The position numbers were made by a program, and so were the translations under genes. Under the pieces are notes generated by a model, which saw only the letters and a list, made by a program, of their open reading frames with translations, did no database searches and was not told the origin of the DNA. A DNA stretch of 64,000 bases from Medicago truncatula (lineage: Eukaryota; Streptophyta; Magnoliopsida; Fabales; Fabaceae), in the NCBI RefSeq assembly GCF_003473485.1, contig NC_053042.1, positions 45,843,762 to 45,907,761 of the forward strand, written 5' to 3'. Below are positions 23,507 through 36,600 of the stretch, one piece after another (within the stretch, counting starts at the first letter, position 1; the number at the start of each line of letters is the position of its first letter).

Positions 23507-24699
23507 TATATGACAATAAGTAAGTATTTTAAGGGATTGATATGCCAATATTACCGGAACATTTTAACAATAAATTTTAACAATAAGGACTTTTTTGACT
23601 AACATGGTGCATAATCAAAAACTATTTTAAAATATCAATTCATTAAGGACTATTGTGACTAATTGTTACATATTCAAAGATGAAAATGTAGTCCAAATCT
23701 AAACAAGGATAATATATGAATTTTAACTAAAAAGGATAATATAAGATTTTAACAACAAAAAACTAAGGGCAATTTTGTCGATATAATAATTTAGATTTTA
23801 ACTTGCCTTCCCTCCAAAAAAAAACTCCAATTTAAAAAACAAAAAAATTGTTTTAAATACATATTTCTTTCTCAGACAAGACCACATTTTTCCAAGGTTC
23901 CTTTATTTACTTATGTATCTCCAACCTCTACAACTTCTTCTTCTTCAACATTAGCTATATTTTTCATGCTTCTCTAAGTTGCTTTGTGTTTTCAAGGAAC
24001 CGCATTCACATGTTGTCATAGTACGTTTGTTAGTGTATATACATTTTAAACAATTAAAGCTATAATTATGAATTTCATTTTAGGTTTGCATTTGAATTTT
24101 GAACACGATAAATCCAATATTTGTGTTTGTTAGGCGAATATTTTGTTATGCCAATGTTTGAACTTTTGTTTTTTTGCATGTATATTATATGGTTACAGGA
24201 TTGAGATCGGAAGGAAGCAACAACTACACACTCGTAAACTCTGTCCAAGGCTTTTTCAAGGTTTATTCTTCACTTTTCAGACAACTTCTTAATTTGTGAT
24301 TTTGTTGCAGCAATGAATTTGTTATTATGTTATGCTAGGTTTATTCCTCACTCTTCAAACAACTACTTATATTTTGTTATGCTAAGTTTTCTTATCAATA
24401 GTCTATAAACATTTACAACCGTAGACAATTTTCGTACGAGAGTGAAACCTTCTAATATGTTAAGTTAATTGAGTTTTGTTTAATTTACCACAACAATAGT
24501 TTTCTCATAATTGAATAACTTGCAAAATATGTTAAGTCTATATCTAAATTTAATTTAATAACATTAACACCTACGATAAAATCAATGACATGTTATCCAA
24601 CTGTAAATTAAGAATACATTTAACTAATAAAATACGCATAAACGACATATATATAATTATTATCCATGTTTTATGTTTTATGCAAGACTCCTACCAAAT

Positions 24700-24960
24700 C
24701 ATCTCATACAAATGGAGGGCAAATCATCTCATAGCAATGACAAAATCAATCATGTGATATCAATGAGGAAACTAATTATCTCATACTAATAAGAAAAAGT
24801 AGTCATTTCATATCAATGGAAAACTCAATCCTTCCATATCAATGAGGAAAATCAATTAGCCCATGCAAATAAAAATGTCAATCAAATCACATACCAATGA
24901 GAAAAAATTGTCATTTCATATCAATAAGAAAAATCAATTATGTCATACAAATAATCTCAC
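24700..24960. repeat. Degenerate tandem repeat (CATATCAATGAG type)
   Basis: About eight diverged repeats of roughly 30-40 bp carry the pattern ATCTCATA(C/T)(C/A)AATG(A/G)G followed by AAAA and CAATCA. The same array recurs at 27580-27835 in the other duplication copy. Confidence 0.6.
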
Positions 24961-25624
24961 ACACGAATCATCGCATGGACTTGCCCTAGATGCACTACAT
25001 CAAGATATCTCATAGCAATCTAAACCGTTCAATCTGGATCATATGCCAACGTGCATTAACATACACACCAAAAAGTACCCAAAAACTACACACCAAAAAG
25101 TACCTAAAAACTACACATTAACATTATTCATATAAATGATTAAAATAGAAAAATTCACATAAATAGAGTAAAGGAATTGAATCAGGTGATATATTTAGGG
25201 AATCAAAGTGACTGATGTATATTATTTGGAATTGAAGAGTACCAAGGTAGAATGTAACGTAAAATTTGAATGTTAAATAATATTTCACAACCTATAGCCC
25301 TTATAAACCAGTTAACAATAAAATAGTATATTTCAAAGAGTTCAATCATCCATTTTTGCTTCTAGAGGATTCATCTGATAAATTTTGAATTGCTACCATG
25401 AGCAATTCTTCTTCACTGCATGAACATTGTAGTAGTGATAATCTGATGCATTGCAATAATTAAAATCTGAAGCATTGTGTATATATGCAACACATGGACC
25501 AAGAAAGTTAAGCTTACATATATTTATTGTTGAACTCAACGTGATCCATATGTTCACAGAAAAGTTAAACATTTTTTGCCTGATCAAAGAAGGAAAAGTG
25601 ATTCTCAAGAGAGAAAATATAAAA

Positions 25625-25806
25625 CAATGTATTAAATTAGTGAGAGTCATAAAATTATAGAGACGGAAGAATTATACTTCTGTTTGTTTGCTAAAGCATC
25701 ATTAGGTTGTGCCATGTTTGTGCAATCAATGTATTAAACTAATGAGAGTCATAAAATTATAGAGGCAGAAGAATTATACTTTTGTTTGTTTGCTAAAGCA
25801 TCATTT
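25625..25806. repeat. Tandem direct repeat of about 102 bp
   Basis: CAATGTATTAAATTAGTGAG at 25625 recurs with few changes at 25727, and the homology runs for about 80 bp to GCTAAAGCATCATT. The right-hand duplication copy lacks this tandem doubling. Confidence 0.8.
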
Positions 25807-25964
25807 AGTCTTTCTAAAAGACACATATCAAGATAGATGAAAAAAACTTGAACAACCACACAAAATCTGTCAATTACTGTGTCTATATTGTGTTTGTCAT
25901 GCTCTCATTTTTTGTTTGTTATGTAAATGTGATTTTATTCAATCATATATTGCAAGGTATATTA

Positions 25965-25968
<4 letters not shown>

Positions 25969-26025
<57 letters not shown>
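25969..26025. repeat. (TA)n microsatellite
   Basis: A pure TA run of about 57 bp at the right edge of the duplication copy. The matching position near 31320 has no such run. Confidence 0.95.
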
Positions 26026-26028
<3 letters not shown>

Positions 26029-26197
26029 GTCATATGCAATTCTGTTTTTAGTTTCTATTATAAGGCATCACAAAAATTATGATTTTTTTTGTAGTAATTA
26101 TGGAAAATCATCTCTCTTTATAAGTGGCAAGTGGCAAGTACACAAACTGAACAACAACCTGAATTGCAATTGAAACAACAATTTGAACTGCAAGTAA

Positions 26198-26404
26198 CCA
26201 CAATCTGCACAACAGGTAGAACAGTCGCGACAACCACAACCCTTACATGCTTTGTCACTTCATGCCATGACAACTATATTCTCGAACCGTGATTTTATGT
26301 ATCGGATACATATTGCAGCAAATTATTATGAGAGGCCGCCACAAAACGAAGTTGTCAAACTAAATGTTCAATTGCTATTCAATATTGGGAAAGTAAGACT
26401 TTAA
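26198..26404 (+). pseudogene. Unrecognised open coding-like fragment
   Basis: An open stretch of 68 codons without a leading ATG reads LHALSLHAMTTIFSNRDFMY and continues to a stop at 26402. It is preceded by a Gln-rich, CAA-rich segment in another frame. Base composition is higher in G+C than its surroundings. The pattern suggests a piece of an exon from a decayed gene, but I recognise no domain. Confidence 0.25.
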
Positions 26405-29005
26405 ATTGCAGGGGGATTGTATTCCAAATGGAGTGGCCATGGGGTAGATATACAGTCAACACTTCTTGCAATGACTTTTGTTGTTGTTGTTGGTTTCATT
26501 GTGCATTTGTTAGATCGGTGATGTTTCCTAGGTGTTTTAGTGTTTCACTTAAAAAAAACGACGTTTATTTTGCAAGGTTTATTCTCACTCTTCAAACAAC
26601 TTCTTAGTTTGTGATTCTGTTGCAGCAATGAAATTGTTATGTTATGCTAGGTTTTCTTAACATATGTTATGCTAGGTTTATTCCTCACTCTTCAAACAAT
26701 TACCGATATCTTGTTATGCTAGTTTTCTTATCAATAATCTATAAACATTTACAACTGTAGACAATATTCGTTGTAGAGTGAAACATTCTAATATGTTATG
26801 TTAATCAAGTTTTGTTTAATTTGCCACAGAACAATAGTTTTCTCATAATTGAATCAACTTGTAAAACATAAGTCTATATCTAAATTTAATTTAATAACAT
26901 TAACATCTACAATAAAATCAATGACATACTATTTAGCTGTAAATTAAAAATGCATTTAACTACTAAAATATACATAAAGTAAAATAAGAAACTTGAATTT
27001 AAAACATATAGAAATAAATAAATCATACCGTACAATTTTTTTTTAACAATTATTCAAAAATAAATATATTTTTTTACAACATACTGTACAATCTATTGAG
27101 TCAAAAATATCATGTCCGCGGTAAAATTTATGAAAATTAATTTAATTTCATCTTAACCTCTAAAAAAGAAATGTTACAAAATTTCAAGGTATAAAAGAGT
27201 TGTCTACACTCATAATACCCCCGAAAGTTCTCTAACACCCACTTCTTTATGTTCTTCTAAATAATTTGTATATAAATTGGTGTGTGATGGTTGGTTCATA
27301 TGACTCGTTCCAATAAATAAGTTTTTTTTTGTTAATTCGAATAATTTTTTTTTTTTTAAGAATTCCAATAAATAAGTTAAAAATGTGGAAAATTGCTGAA
27401 ATACAATTAACATATAATTTCACATTTAAATTAAGAAATTACGTCAAGAATGATCATACAAAAATAACACTAAGGAAATTAACATCAAAGAAAATATATT
27501 AATACACCAAACACGTAAATGACATATATATATATATATAGTTAGTATCCATGTTTTATGTTTTATGCAAGACTCCTACGAAATCATCTCATATCAATGG
27601 GGGAGGCAAATCATTCATTGCAATAACAAATCAATCATGTGATATCAATGGGGAAACTAATTATCTCATACTAATGAGAAAAAGTAGTGATCTCATATCA
27701 ATGGAAAACTCAATCCTTCCATATCAATGAGGAAAATCAATCAGCCCATGGAAATAAAAATGTCAATCAAATCACATACCAATGAGGAAAAATAGTCATT
27801 CCATATCAATAAGAAAAATCAATCATGTCATACAAAATAGTCTCACACGCGAACCATCACATGGACTTGCCCTAGATGCACTGCATCAAGGCATCTCAGA
27901 GCGATTTGAACCGTCCAATCTGGATCATATGCCAACGTGCTCTAATCTGCTCACATGTGTCCTCTAAAACAACTGTCCAAATTTTTCCTCAAAACCCTAG
28001 TTCACCACTGTAATGGTTAACTCGTAGCTTCCATCTAGGTACACACTTTTCTATCCTAAAAACGTCTCATATTTGGCAGGCGCATGCTTATTATTTCGTG
28101 GAGTTTTTTAGATATACCATCCTCCCACACCCAAGGTTGCAGATCTCTAGTCAGATTGGATTAGAATGAATTGATATTGTATAGTTATTTTTAGTTGAAT
28201 GTGAATTGGTTTATGTTTAGACTCTTTCACGTAGCAGTGAGTTGAAAAACATTAAGTGTAAAATTGTGTTTGAAGTTAGAAGCTCAAATTCATAGCTTTA
28301 AGTTAAAATCAATTCCACACCTTTAAAATTAATTTTGCCCCATCCGAAATTAAAATCAAATATACATTTTTCAATATGGTGAAACCACATATTACTATGG
28401 CAAGGTGAGCTCATGTGTAAATAAGCTTAACCAACGTTTGCGAAGTATAAATTGGTCAAAGGAAATCTCAACTCATATAACCTTGACCCGAAAATATGGA
28501 ATAAATCATTTGCTATGACTCAACAAATCAATTAATTGAGTGTCCATACGATACGATCTTGCAAAACAAAATCTTTTTTAATTTCTCACTCACATGAATA
28601 GTACAAATCTATAGATAGGATGTTTGTTGAAATCAAACTTACTTAAAATTCTGTCTTATTTTTTGCAAAATTTTGCAAACTTTCAATTGCTCAAGAAATT
28701 AGTTATAATAATTTTTGTTTTATCTAACTTGCCATCATTTTGGTTTCCCCAAAGAATCTAAATATATATAAAAAAAATCCATTTGATCAATTAATTTGAC
28801 TCATCACTAACATTTACTTTGTTTTGCAAACATAATAAAAATTTCTTCTTTTTTATCATTTTTACGTCATATTGAAAATTAACAACAATAAAAAATATAG
28901 AGATTTGAAAACTAAAAAAGACGAACTTTTGTAACATCGTCAACGGCGGATCCTTTCATGGGTTGGTCAGGGCCCCCGCAAAAAGATTAAAAATTGAACA
29001 ACCAT

Positions 29006-29180
29006 AAGTCTATTTTGCGAGATTTTAAACAATTTTGAGGCAGTTTTAGTTTTTGGCAAATTCAAATTCCCCCAAAGTGGTGTAGCGGTCCACTAGTAAA
29101 AAAATTAACTTAAAATCATATATCTATTTTGCGAGATTTTAAACAATTTTACGATGGTTTTAGTTTTCGGCCGATCAAAA
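29006..29180. repeat. Direct repeat, spacing about 120 bp
   Basis: CTATTTTGCGAGATTTTAAA occurs at about 29010 and again at about 29130, each followed by CAATTTT and GTTTTAGTTTT. No coding function is seen. Confidence 0.65.
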
Positions 29181-29683
29181 AATGGCATACAAGCTTTTGT
29201 CATTTTTATACTTGATTGGTTAGCGGTTACGGACCTAATTTGTGGGGAAGGTTCAGATCTCTCTTATATGGTCCTGTCAACTGAAAATTTTCTCAATTAA
29301 CAATGGTACTCTAAAAAGCAATTTCATAATTTATAGCAATTGTAAAATATGTAATTCATTTTTTAAAAGTACTCACTCGATCTTTTAATAACACTAACCA
29401 TAGTAACATAATTCGAACCATAGTAACATAATTCGATTATGTGGCGTATAACCACGAACCAATTCTCGGGTACCGAATTCAGGTACTTTGACCAACTGGT
29501 ACGTTCGTGTGAAATTCGCAAAAAATGGCACGAGTGAATAGTTTGTCATTGATTTTATCGTAGGTGTTAGTTTGGATTCATCATTTATAGCATTTAATTC
29601 ATCTAATTTAAAAATCCCTTTCATTGAATTTAATTAGAACAAAACTACAAATGAACCATCCAAAACTTATAAAAAAAAATAAC

Positions 29684-30381
29684 AGCAATGATAACTAGAC
29701 ACACAATTTTAGACACAAATACAACACCAAGGACATTTTTGTACTTTTCAATAAAATGTAAGGGCAATGTTGGTTTTTCACCAGAAACTTCTCTCTCTTT
29801 CATCTTCCTCTTTTCTCCCTCTTTCTCTGATTTTTCTCTATTCCTCCCCCGCCCCACCATCTTCCACAACACCGTCGTCCTCCACCACAATCTTCTTCAC
29901 CGGCGCTCCCTCCATTCTCAACCACCATCGTCCTCACCCACCATCAATCCGTTCAAAGTTGGCCTCTCTCACGCCACTGTCTGCGACGTACTCTTCTCCC
30001 TCACGTTGTGAGAAACCCGTTCAGATCACCACCACCCTGACGGAGGCGAAGACCTTCTCGCAACACTGCCTACCACCATCTCCTCAAGTCGGTGAGAACC
30101 AGTTCAAACAACAAATGACGACACGGTGAGGAGCAAATCGGAGAAAGACGAGGCCGATGACAACGGTGGTCGTGAGAGAGAGAGAGAGAGAGAGAGAGAC
30201 AACATGCACGTCGAGAGAGAGGGGCGTGTGACGGTGTGAGAGAGGATGGCAGAGAGAGATGTGTTGAAGGAGGAAGAAGAAAATGATTTTTTATTTTATT
30301 TTTAAATATGGGTATAAAGGAACAGTAGATACGCTGTCTGTATTGTGTTTGGTTTTTCTGTGTTCAATTATCATTTCTGAA
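29684..30381. mobile_element. Foldback element with GC-rich gene-like interior
   Basis: The left end (GCAATGATAACTAGACACAC near 29684) and the right end (reverse strand: GAAATGATAATTGAACACAG near 30381) form diverged inverted repeats. The interior 29790-30250 is CT- and C-rich, encodes Ser/Pro-rich open frames of about 110-120 codons, and contains a (GA)n run at 30173-30200. This arrangement, AT-rich inverted ends around a GC-richer gene-like piece, is that of Pack-type Mutator-like elements. No target duplication was identified and the captured source is not recognised. Confidence 0.5.
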
Positions 30382-31325
30382 GAAAAAAGAGAGAGAGCAG
30401 CGTGCAATTGCAAAAGTAGATTGAGAAACAATATTGAAAATTCAATATTTCACAAAAACGACACATTAACATTATTCACATAAATGACTAGAATAGCAAA
30501 ATTCACATAAATAAAGTAATGGAATTGAAGTAGGTGATATATTTAGGCAATCAAAGTGACCGATGTATATTATTTGAAATTGAAGAATACTTAGGTAGAA
30601 AGTAATGTAAAACTATAATTTTTTTTTTTTGAACAAAATGTAAAACTAAAGTGTTAAATAACATTTCACAACATATAGCCCCTATAAACAAGTTAACAAT
30701 GAAATAGTATAATTTAAAGAGTTCAATCATCCACTCTTTTGCTTATAGAGGATCCACCTCACAGATTTTGAATTGCTATTATGAGCAATTCTTCTTCACT
30801 GAACATTGCAATAATGACGATCTGAGATATTGCAATAATTATAATCTTGCATATATTTATTGTTGAACTCCATGTGATCCATGTATACACAGAAAATTCA
30901 ACAATAATTTTTATCCTTAAAGCTCTCAATTATTTAGTGTACCAAAATCATTATAATCAAATATAAACGGAAGAGTAGCTCAAACATAGGTTGACTTAAC
31001 GACAAAGTTATTTGTTATCCTAATGGTTTGCCTGTTAAAATTAAAGGATCAAAATCTCTTGTTTTACTTCATTGTTATTTGTCATTCGCCTAAACCAGTG
31101 ATAAATTCATTATTTTCCTAAAACTTCTCTTGATGCAACTCTGTCAAAACATCATTTAATTTTTTTAAAAGACACATATCAAGATAGATGAAAAGAATTT
31201 GATCAACCACAAAATCTGTCAATCATGTGTCTAATCTATATTTTGTTTGTCATGCTATTTTTATTTTATTTTATTATGCGAATGTGATTCTATTAATCAT
31301 ATTACAAGGTATATTATGAATATAC

Positions 31326-32699
31326 TACTTGCTTCTGAACAATGCATATAAAAAGGTGAAAACTTCAAATATATAAACTCAATCAGATTCATCAAATCGA
31401 AAAGGATAAAAAACCTACGTTGTTGCTTCCGAACTAAGAAGATGCGGAACCAAACAAGCACGTAAACTTGTAAGCTTGTTTTAGTTCTCGTAAGTTGGAT
31501 TGTAGCAAGTTCTCTTATTCTAAGAAAGAGTCCCTTTCCTTTTCTTTCTTAGAGATTTTTTCTGTTTATTTTCTTCGGTCAATAATGGAGCCATTTTCTT
31601 TTTGTGGTTATTTGATTTTCTTCGTAAACTGAGTTTGTTAATAAAAAATGTAGGGAAATGAATCTTTTTTTAATTTTTTTTAATGAAAATATCAGTCTAA
31701 ATTTATGAAAATTTAAGGTTTTGTTCCGACGCTTATGTGATAAAAAAAAACGATGTTTTATTTCTTTTAAATCTTATAATCAATTTAAAAATTTAAGCAC
31801 TTACTTATTTTATAAAAAGATTTTATAAAAGAACTATCAAAGTCTCATTGAATATTTTTAATTACATAAAGTTGTAAATTGAAATTGAAAACTTAGGAAA
31901 TGCTTGGGGTCTCAATCTCAACTCTAAACGGCGAGTGGCACCTGCACCTCAAAACATAAGAGTCCGAATTCTGATTATTATAATTGTCCAATATTGGATA
32001 AGAATAATATCTCTCTGGAACAGAACATCTGCACAAGTGTTCAACCAATAGATATCCCATTCTGTAACAATGTCGACATGCCAAAACCATGACCACATTA
32101 ATAAGAGTATTATATACAACATTTAATGTGAGTAATGGGTGCAATAAAAAAAGATGATATATACTACAATGGAATTTAAATTGATCTGGAATACTTTGTG
32201 ATGAAGAAAATTAAGGTACTAATCGATAATCAATCTTTATTTTTTTTCATTTGAATAACTCTTAATTAAATGTGAATAACAATTGTACGAAAAAAAAATG
32301 TGAATAACAATTTAACTAAACATTACACATGAAAAACAAAATTAATCCTTTTAAGAGTTTGACATATTTGATTTTTTTCGAGCATAATTTATTAAATCAT
32401 TAGAATGAATTTTTACATACAAACTAATCCATTTGAATTTCACATAACAATTTAGTTTTTTTTTTTTTTTGAGTTGTAATTTTGTAATATGAATTCACAT
32501 TCATATAAAGTACTATTTGATTTCTTTCCATGGATAAGGCACCGTTATATTAAGCTTTGAGATTCAAATCAATCAAATTTAAATATAAAAAATAGAATAG
32601 AAAAAGAGAGGTATATAGATTTGTGAAGAACACTCTGACAGAAAATGACAAGTGTCCTACCACCTGTACATGAAATCACACATGCTAGACCAGTTAGTT
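31326..32699. other. Intergenic DNA upstream of the PM19-like gene
   Basis: AT-rich, with poly-T and poly-A tracts. A minus-strand frame at 31893-32144 encodes a Cys-containing 83-residue peptide, but it shows no signal peptide and no family motif. No gene is called. Confidence 0.5.
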
Positions 32700-32709
32700 G
32701 ACACGTGTC
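32700..32709 (+). promoter_or_regulatory. G-box/ABRE of the PM19-like gene
   Basis: GACACGTGTC is a perfect palindrome with an ACGT core, a binding site for bZIP factors of the ABF/AREB class. It lies 24 bp before a TATA box and about 155 bp before the start codon. AWPM-19 genes are known as ABA- and desiccation-induced, which this site agrees with. Confidence 0.65.
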
Positions 32710-32732
32710 TTCAACGTACCTTTTAAACTCTC

Positions 32733-32740
32733 TATTTATA
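32733..32740 (+). promoter_or_regulatory. TATA box of the PM19-like gene
   Basis: TATTTATA lies about 125 bp upstream of the ATG at 32864 and directly downstream of the G-box. Confidence 0.6.
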
Positions 32741-32863
32741 GCTTCACATTGCCACCTTAAGCTCACAAAACGAAAGTGTTTAAATCGGTGCAAAAGCAAG
32801 CAATTCTCTCTGCATTTTCAGTGTGTTTTTTAAGACAAAAAGATTTCTACAAACTTCTGAAGT

Positions 32864-33628
32864 ATGGCTTCTGTGGGAAGAAACGTTCTAGGTCCATTGT
32901 TGTTTCTGAACTTGGTTATGTATTTTATTGTACTTGGTTTTGCTAGTTGGTGCCTCAATAGGTTCATCAATGGCCAAACTTACCACCCTAGTAAGTTCAT
33001 TTACCCTTTCTCTTTCTCTATGTACCATTCACTTCAATTTTTAGTCATCACATTACTAATGAAATGACCCTTTATTGTGTATATTTTTTTTCTCTCCAGG
33101 TTTTGGAGGAAATGGTGCTACCATGTTCTTCTTGACCTTTTCCATATTGGCTGCTGTTCTTGGTATAGTGTCGAAATTTATGGGTGCAAATCATCTCAGG
33201 TTTTGGAGGAGTGACAGTTTAGCATCTGCTGGAGCTACATCAGTCATTGCTTGGGCTGTTACTGCTCTAGCCATGGGGTACATTAAACATCTAATCATTC
33301 GTTATTATGAAAACACGAACACCAGACACAAAACACGAACACGAACACCAGACACATACTAACTATAATACATTTGCTATGCATTATGAATAGGTTGGCT
33401 TGCAAGCAGATACACATAGGAGGACATAGAGGATGGAGGCTGAAGATGGTCGAGGCATTTATAATCATACTAACATTCACACAATTGTTGTGCTTATTGC
33501 TGACCCATGCAGGACTGTACAATAGCAGATATGGTCCAGGTTATCGTGACACTGACTATGGTGTTGGAGGAGGAGCTACTGGAGATCCAATGCACAAGGG
33601 TGGTCCTGTTGGTGGCACTCGTGTTTAA
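32864..33628 (+). CDS. PM19L: AWPM-19/PM19-like plasma membrane protein
   Basis: Three coding exons (32864-32990, 33100-33277, 33394-33628) with GT-AG introns give 179 residues. Four hydrophobic segments are visible: about residues 10-30 (GPLLFLNLVMYFIVLGFASW), 48-68 (MFFLTFSILAAVLGIVSKF), 84-101 (GATSVIAWAVTALAMG) and 122-143 (FIIILTFTQLLCLLLTHAG). The motifs NGATMFF, GGHRGWRLK and the Gly-rich hydrophilic tail are typical of the AWPM-19 family, first described as an abscisic acid-induced plasma membrane protein of wheat. Members are linked to ABA response, seed maturation and freezing or osmotic tolerance; OsPM1 in rice is reported to act in ABA uptake. The promoter contains an ABRE-like G-box. 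Intron 2 carries a small tandem repeat of CACGAACACCAGACACA. Confidence 0.92.
33307..33360. repeat. Short tandem repeat in PM19-like intron 2
   Basis: CACGAACACCAGACACA occurs twice, separated by AAA and an extra CACGAA. It resembles the GACAC-rich repeat family found around the ABC transporter gene. Confidence 0.6.
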
Positions 33629-36600
33629 ATAAATATCATTATCCATATAACTACACTTTGTTTCTTGTTTTTTAATAATATTGTAGTTTCCTAGTTTGGG
33701 ACACGGGACTATGTTCCTGTCTCTCTCTTTTCTTTTCTTTTCTTTTGGGTTTGTTGTATGAAGAGTGTCACTTTGTAGCATTACATTGTGTATACCAATG
33801 GCTGCAATTAATCATGTATTTGCAATTTGCTTATTTCTGTTCTTCTCTTTCTGTCCTCTTTTTATTGAGTGATTGAAAAAAATGCAGTAAATGATTAAAT
33901 CATAGATTATAAAAGCCGAGTGGAAGTGCATATTTGTTAAGAAAAGACCCACCATGTTACAAGTCTAGACTATAATTCATAATAATAAAGGAAAGATGAG
34001 CATATAAAACAGGAAAAGGAAACATAAGATTGGTTTGGTGGTTGAGGGGAAAGACGTACTTTGGTTTGGATGAAGGGTTTAGGAGGAAAAGTGAGGGGAT
34101 TAATTTATAATGTCTGTAATTTAAAAAAGAAAACTAAGTTTTCCCCTTCTTTTTCTTTCTAAATTTTCCATCCAAACACAGCTTTACAGTCTGTTTAGGA
34201 GGGAAAGTGAGGGGAGAATTTACTTTTTTTTTAAAATTATTGATTATTTAACATGTTTTTTAAAAATAAATTAAGTGTGATTGAAGTATTATATGATTGT
34301 TTATTATGTTAATATTTTAACTTTATAAAAAACATTTTATAGTGTCTTTAAAAATTAAAAGCAAACTCTCCCCTTCCCTCATAAATCATGCAATGTTTTG
34401 AGGTAATTTAAATATTTTGAAGTGAATTTCATTGTTTGGATAATAATTTTGAAGAATTTTTAAAATGATGGAAATTTATGAAGTATCTTGTTTAAGTTAA
34501 ATTTAGAGAATTTCAAAATTCTTCATTATTATAATTTTTCGAATTTTGCATTTTGGTCCTTTAATTTTTCAAAATTTTCAACTTGATTACAATAAATTTC
34601 CAAAAAAATTGTAAATGACCCCTCAAATTTTCCAAAAATTATAACTGAACCCCTTAAAATTTTTGAAATTTATAAATTGACCCATAATTTTAATTTTCAA
34701 ATTTGAGCTTAAAAAATAAATATTAAAACTTATTAATTTATCCAAATAACAGTATTGAGAAATGAAAATCTTTAAAAATTTTAATTACCTCATTCAAACA
34801 CACTCTTAAAGAAATGAGTTATAAGAGTGGTTTTAGATTTGATTCTCACATCTAATATTAACATCGGCTATTTAAAGGTGGTGGAATGGGGACCATTATT
34901 AAAGTTTGTACTTCTATCTATAGCTATACTAATACAAGGTTGACCCATAAGTGCCCCCTATTTGATCCCTCTCCTTTCAATATGTGTGGTTGGCTAATGA
35001 AGAAAACGGATCTTGATCTTCTTTGATTATGTCTTACCAATCTTTTCCCTCTTTTGTCATCCAACGCAAAGTGCAGAGGAGAGGTGGCAATCTAATATCA
35101 AAACAGCAGGAAGTGATCCGTTTTCGAAGAAAACACCTCATAACTAAGATACCCAAAAAAAACTATATATGACAAAATAGAACACCCTTTTGATATTATC
35201 GTTTGAACTTTTTTTTATCAAATGACTATTTAAAGTCAACTTCCATTTTTTAATCAAAAAAAAAAAAAAAAGTCGGCCTCCATTAGGCATGGGATTGACA
35301 TGAATATTTTGATCCAATATAAGTGTTTCTTTTTTTTGTTTGGATCGAGTTTTATTGAGATTAAAATCTACTTGTACTTGTAGCTAAAAAACAGTCTTCC
35401 TAAACTTTAAATTTTCTCATCGTAAAGGAATTTCTAAATTCTTGTCGTGCATCTTTGGTATTTGGGTTCATATTATTGGGATTTTCTTAGGGTCAGCCAA
35501 ACTGCTAGACTAAAAATTTCTCCAATCCATCTAAAATTACTCATTTATTCCAGAAGTTACCTATCGTTCATGATACTTCTTAAATTAATTAAACCAATTA
35601 AAAATGACTCGTCTGATTTATAATGTGTTGAACGACACTTAACTACTGTTGAAGATGCGAACGACAATGGTAAAAATGAGAAATTTGAGAAGAGTAATTT
35701 TCAAATTGCTACATCATGATAGAGGATTTGGTTTGTATTTCCAAATTTGGCTTAAGGCCTTTTGGCCTGAATTTTGCTCTTTTTGGTTTCCTAATGTCGT
35801 TTGATTCGTAATTTTTGTGTGACATTTTATGTGTTTATTTGATTGAAATCTACTAAACATTGTTTTTATAGGTTTTTGTTTTAATAAATATAGAGGTCAA
35901 AATAGAATTCCTTTGAGTAGGCCTGGAAATGTCGAACAAAAGAATTTGTGTGAATTCATACACAACTCCACCCCACCCCCCATAAAAAAAAAATAAAAAA
36001 AAAATCACGCATGATACATTTTCCAAATTTCTCTTGTGAAAAAAATTTAATTTCATAAATTTTACTCCCTCATCCTATTCTTATACATGGTTTGGATTCC
36101 AATGTAAAATATGAAAATAAAAAAGATATGTTGAATTTTTAGGGGACTCAAACGAAAAAGGAGGACTTCTCAAAAAAATCTTATAATCTCTCAATGTATC
36201 GAAATTTCAAAATAATATTTGATCGTATACTCTGTTAATCAAAATAGTTTTTCAATAATGACAATAATTTTTTTGATAGGAACCGATATGACATTAAATT
36301 AATACATGTAAAGACTGATATGATAGTAAATAACTATATTGAAGGACCAAAAATTCATCTTACAACATAAAAATTATATTAAATGGTTCCCTCAAAATAT
36401 GCTTGTAAAGTGTTGCACAAGACCGTTAGAAATTTGATTTGCGTGGATGTAATGAGAAAGTGATGCACATGGTAAGTTGGAAGAAGATTTGGTAGACCAA
36501 GAAAGTGAAGATCGGGGGGATTCATACGACGTGATTTCAAAATAGCAAACAAGTATTTGAAAGAAAAGACAATAGCAAATGTTAGTTCATCTGGTAGGAA

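Larger units (their letters stand above)
24256..25975. repeat. Second segmental duplication, left copy
   Basis: Blocks match 26574-31325 in the same order: 24256-24640 with 26574-26985, 24640-25037 with 27515-27945, 25100-25660 with 30458-30900, and 25800-25975 with 31140-31325. No gene is recognised inside. The left copy is about 1.7 kb and the right about 4.7 kb because of later insertions. Confidence 0.75.
26574..31325. repeat. Second segmental duplication, right copy (expanded)
   Basis: The unit is interrupted relative to the left copy: about 530 bp extra at 26985-27515, and about 2.5 kb extra at 27945-30458. The second insertion includes a GC-richer element with inverted ends (29684-30381) and a direct repeat near 29006-29180. 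Confidence 0.7.

Noticed and set aside
24700-24960. Repeat array considered as a CRISPR-like structure
   Set aside because: Units are degenerate, there are no unique equal-length spacers, and the host is a plant.
25916-26173. Open frame crossing the (TA)n tract
   Set aside because: It consists of Tyr-Ile repeats from the microsatellite.
31893-32144. Minus-strand 83-residue frame with several Cys (CRHC, CRC), considered as a nodule-type Cys-rich or RALF-like peptide
   Set aside because: No N-terminal signal peptide, Cys spacing does not fit the known patterns, and no promoter or splice support was seen.
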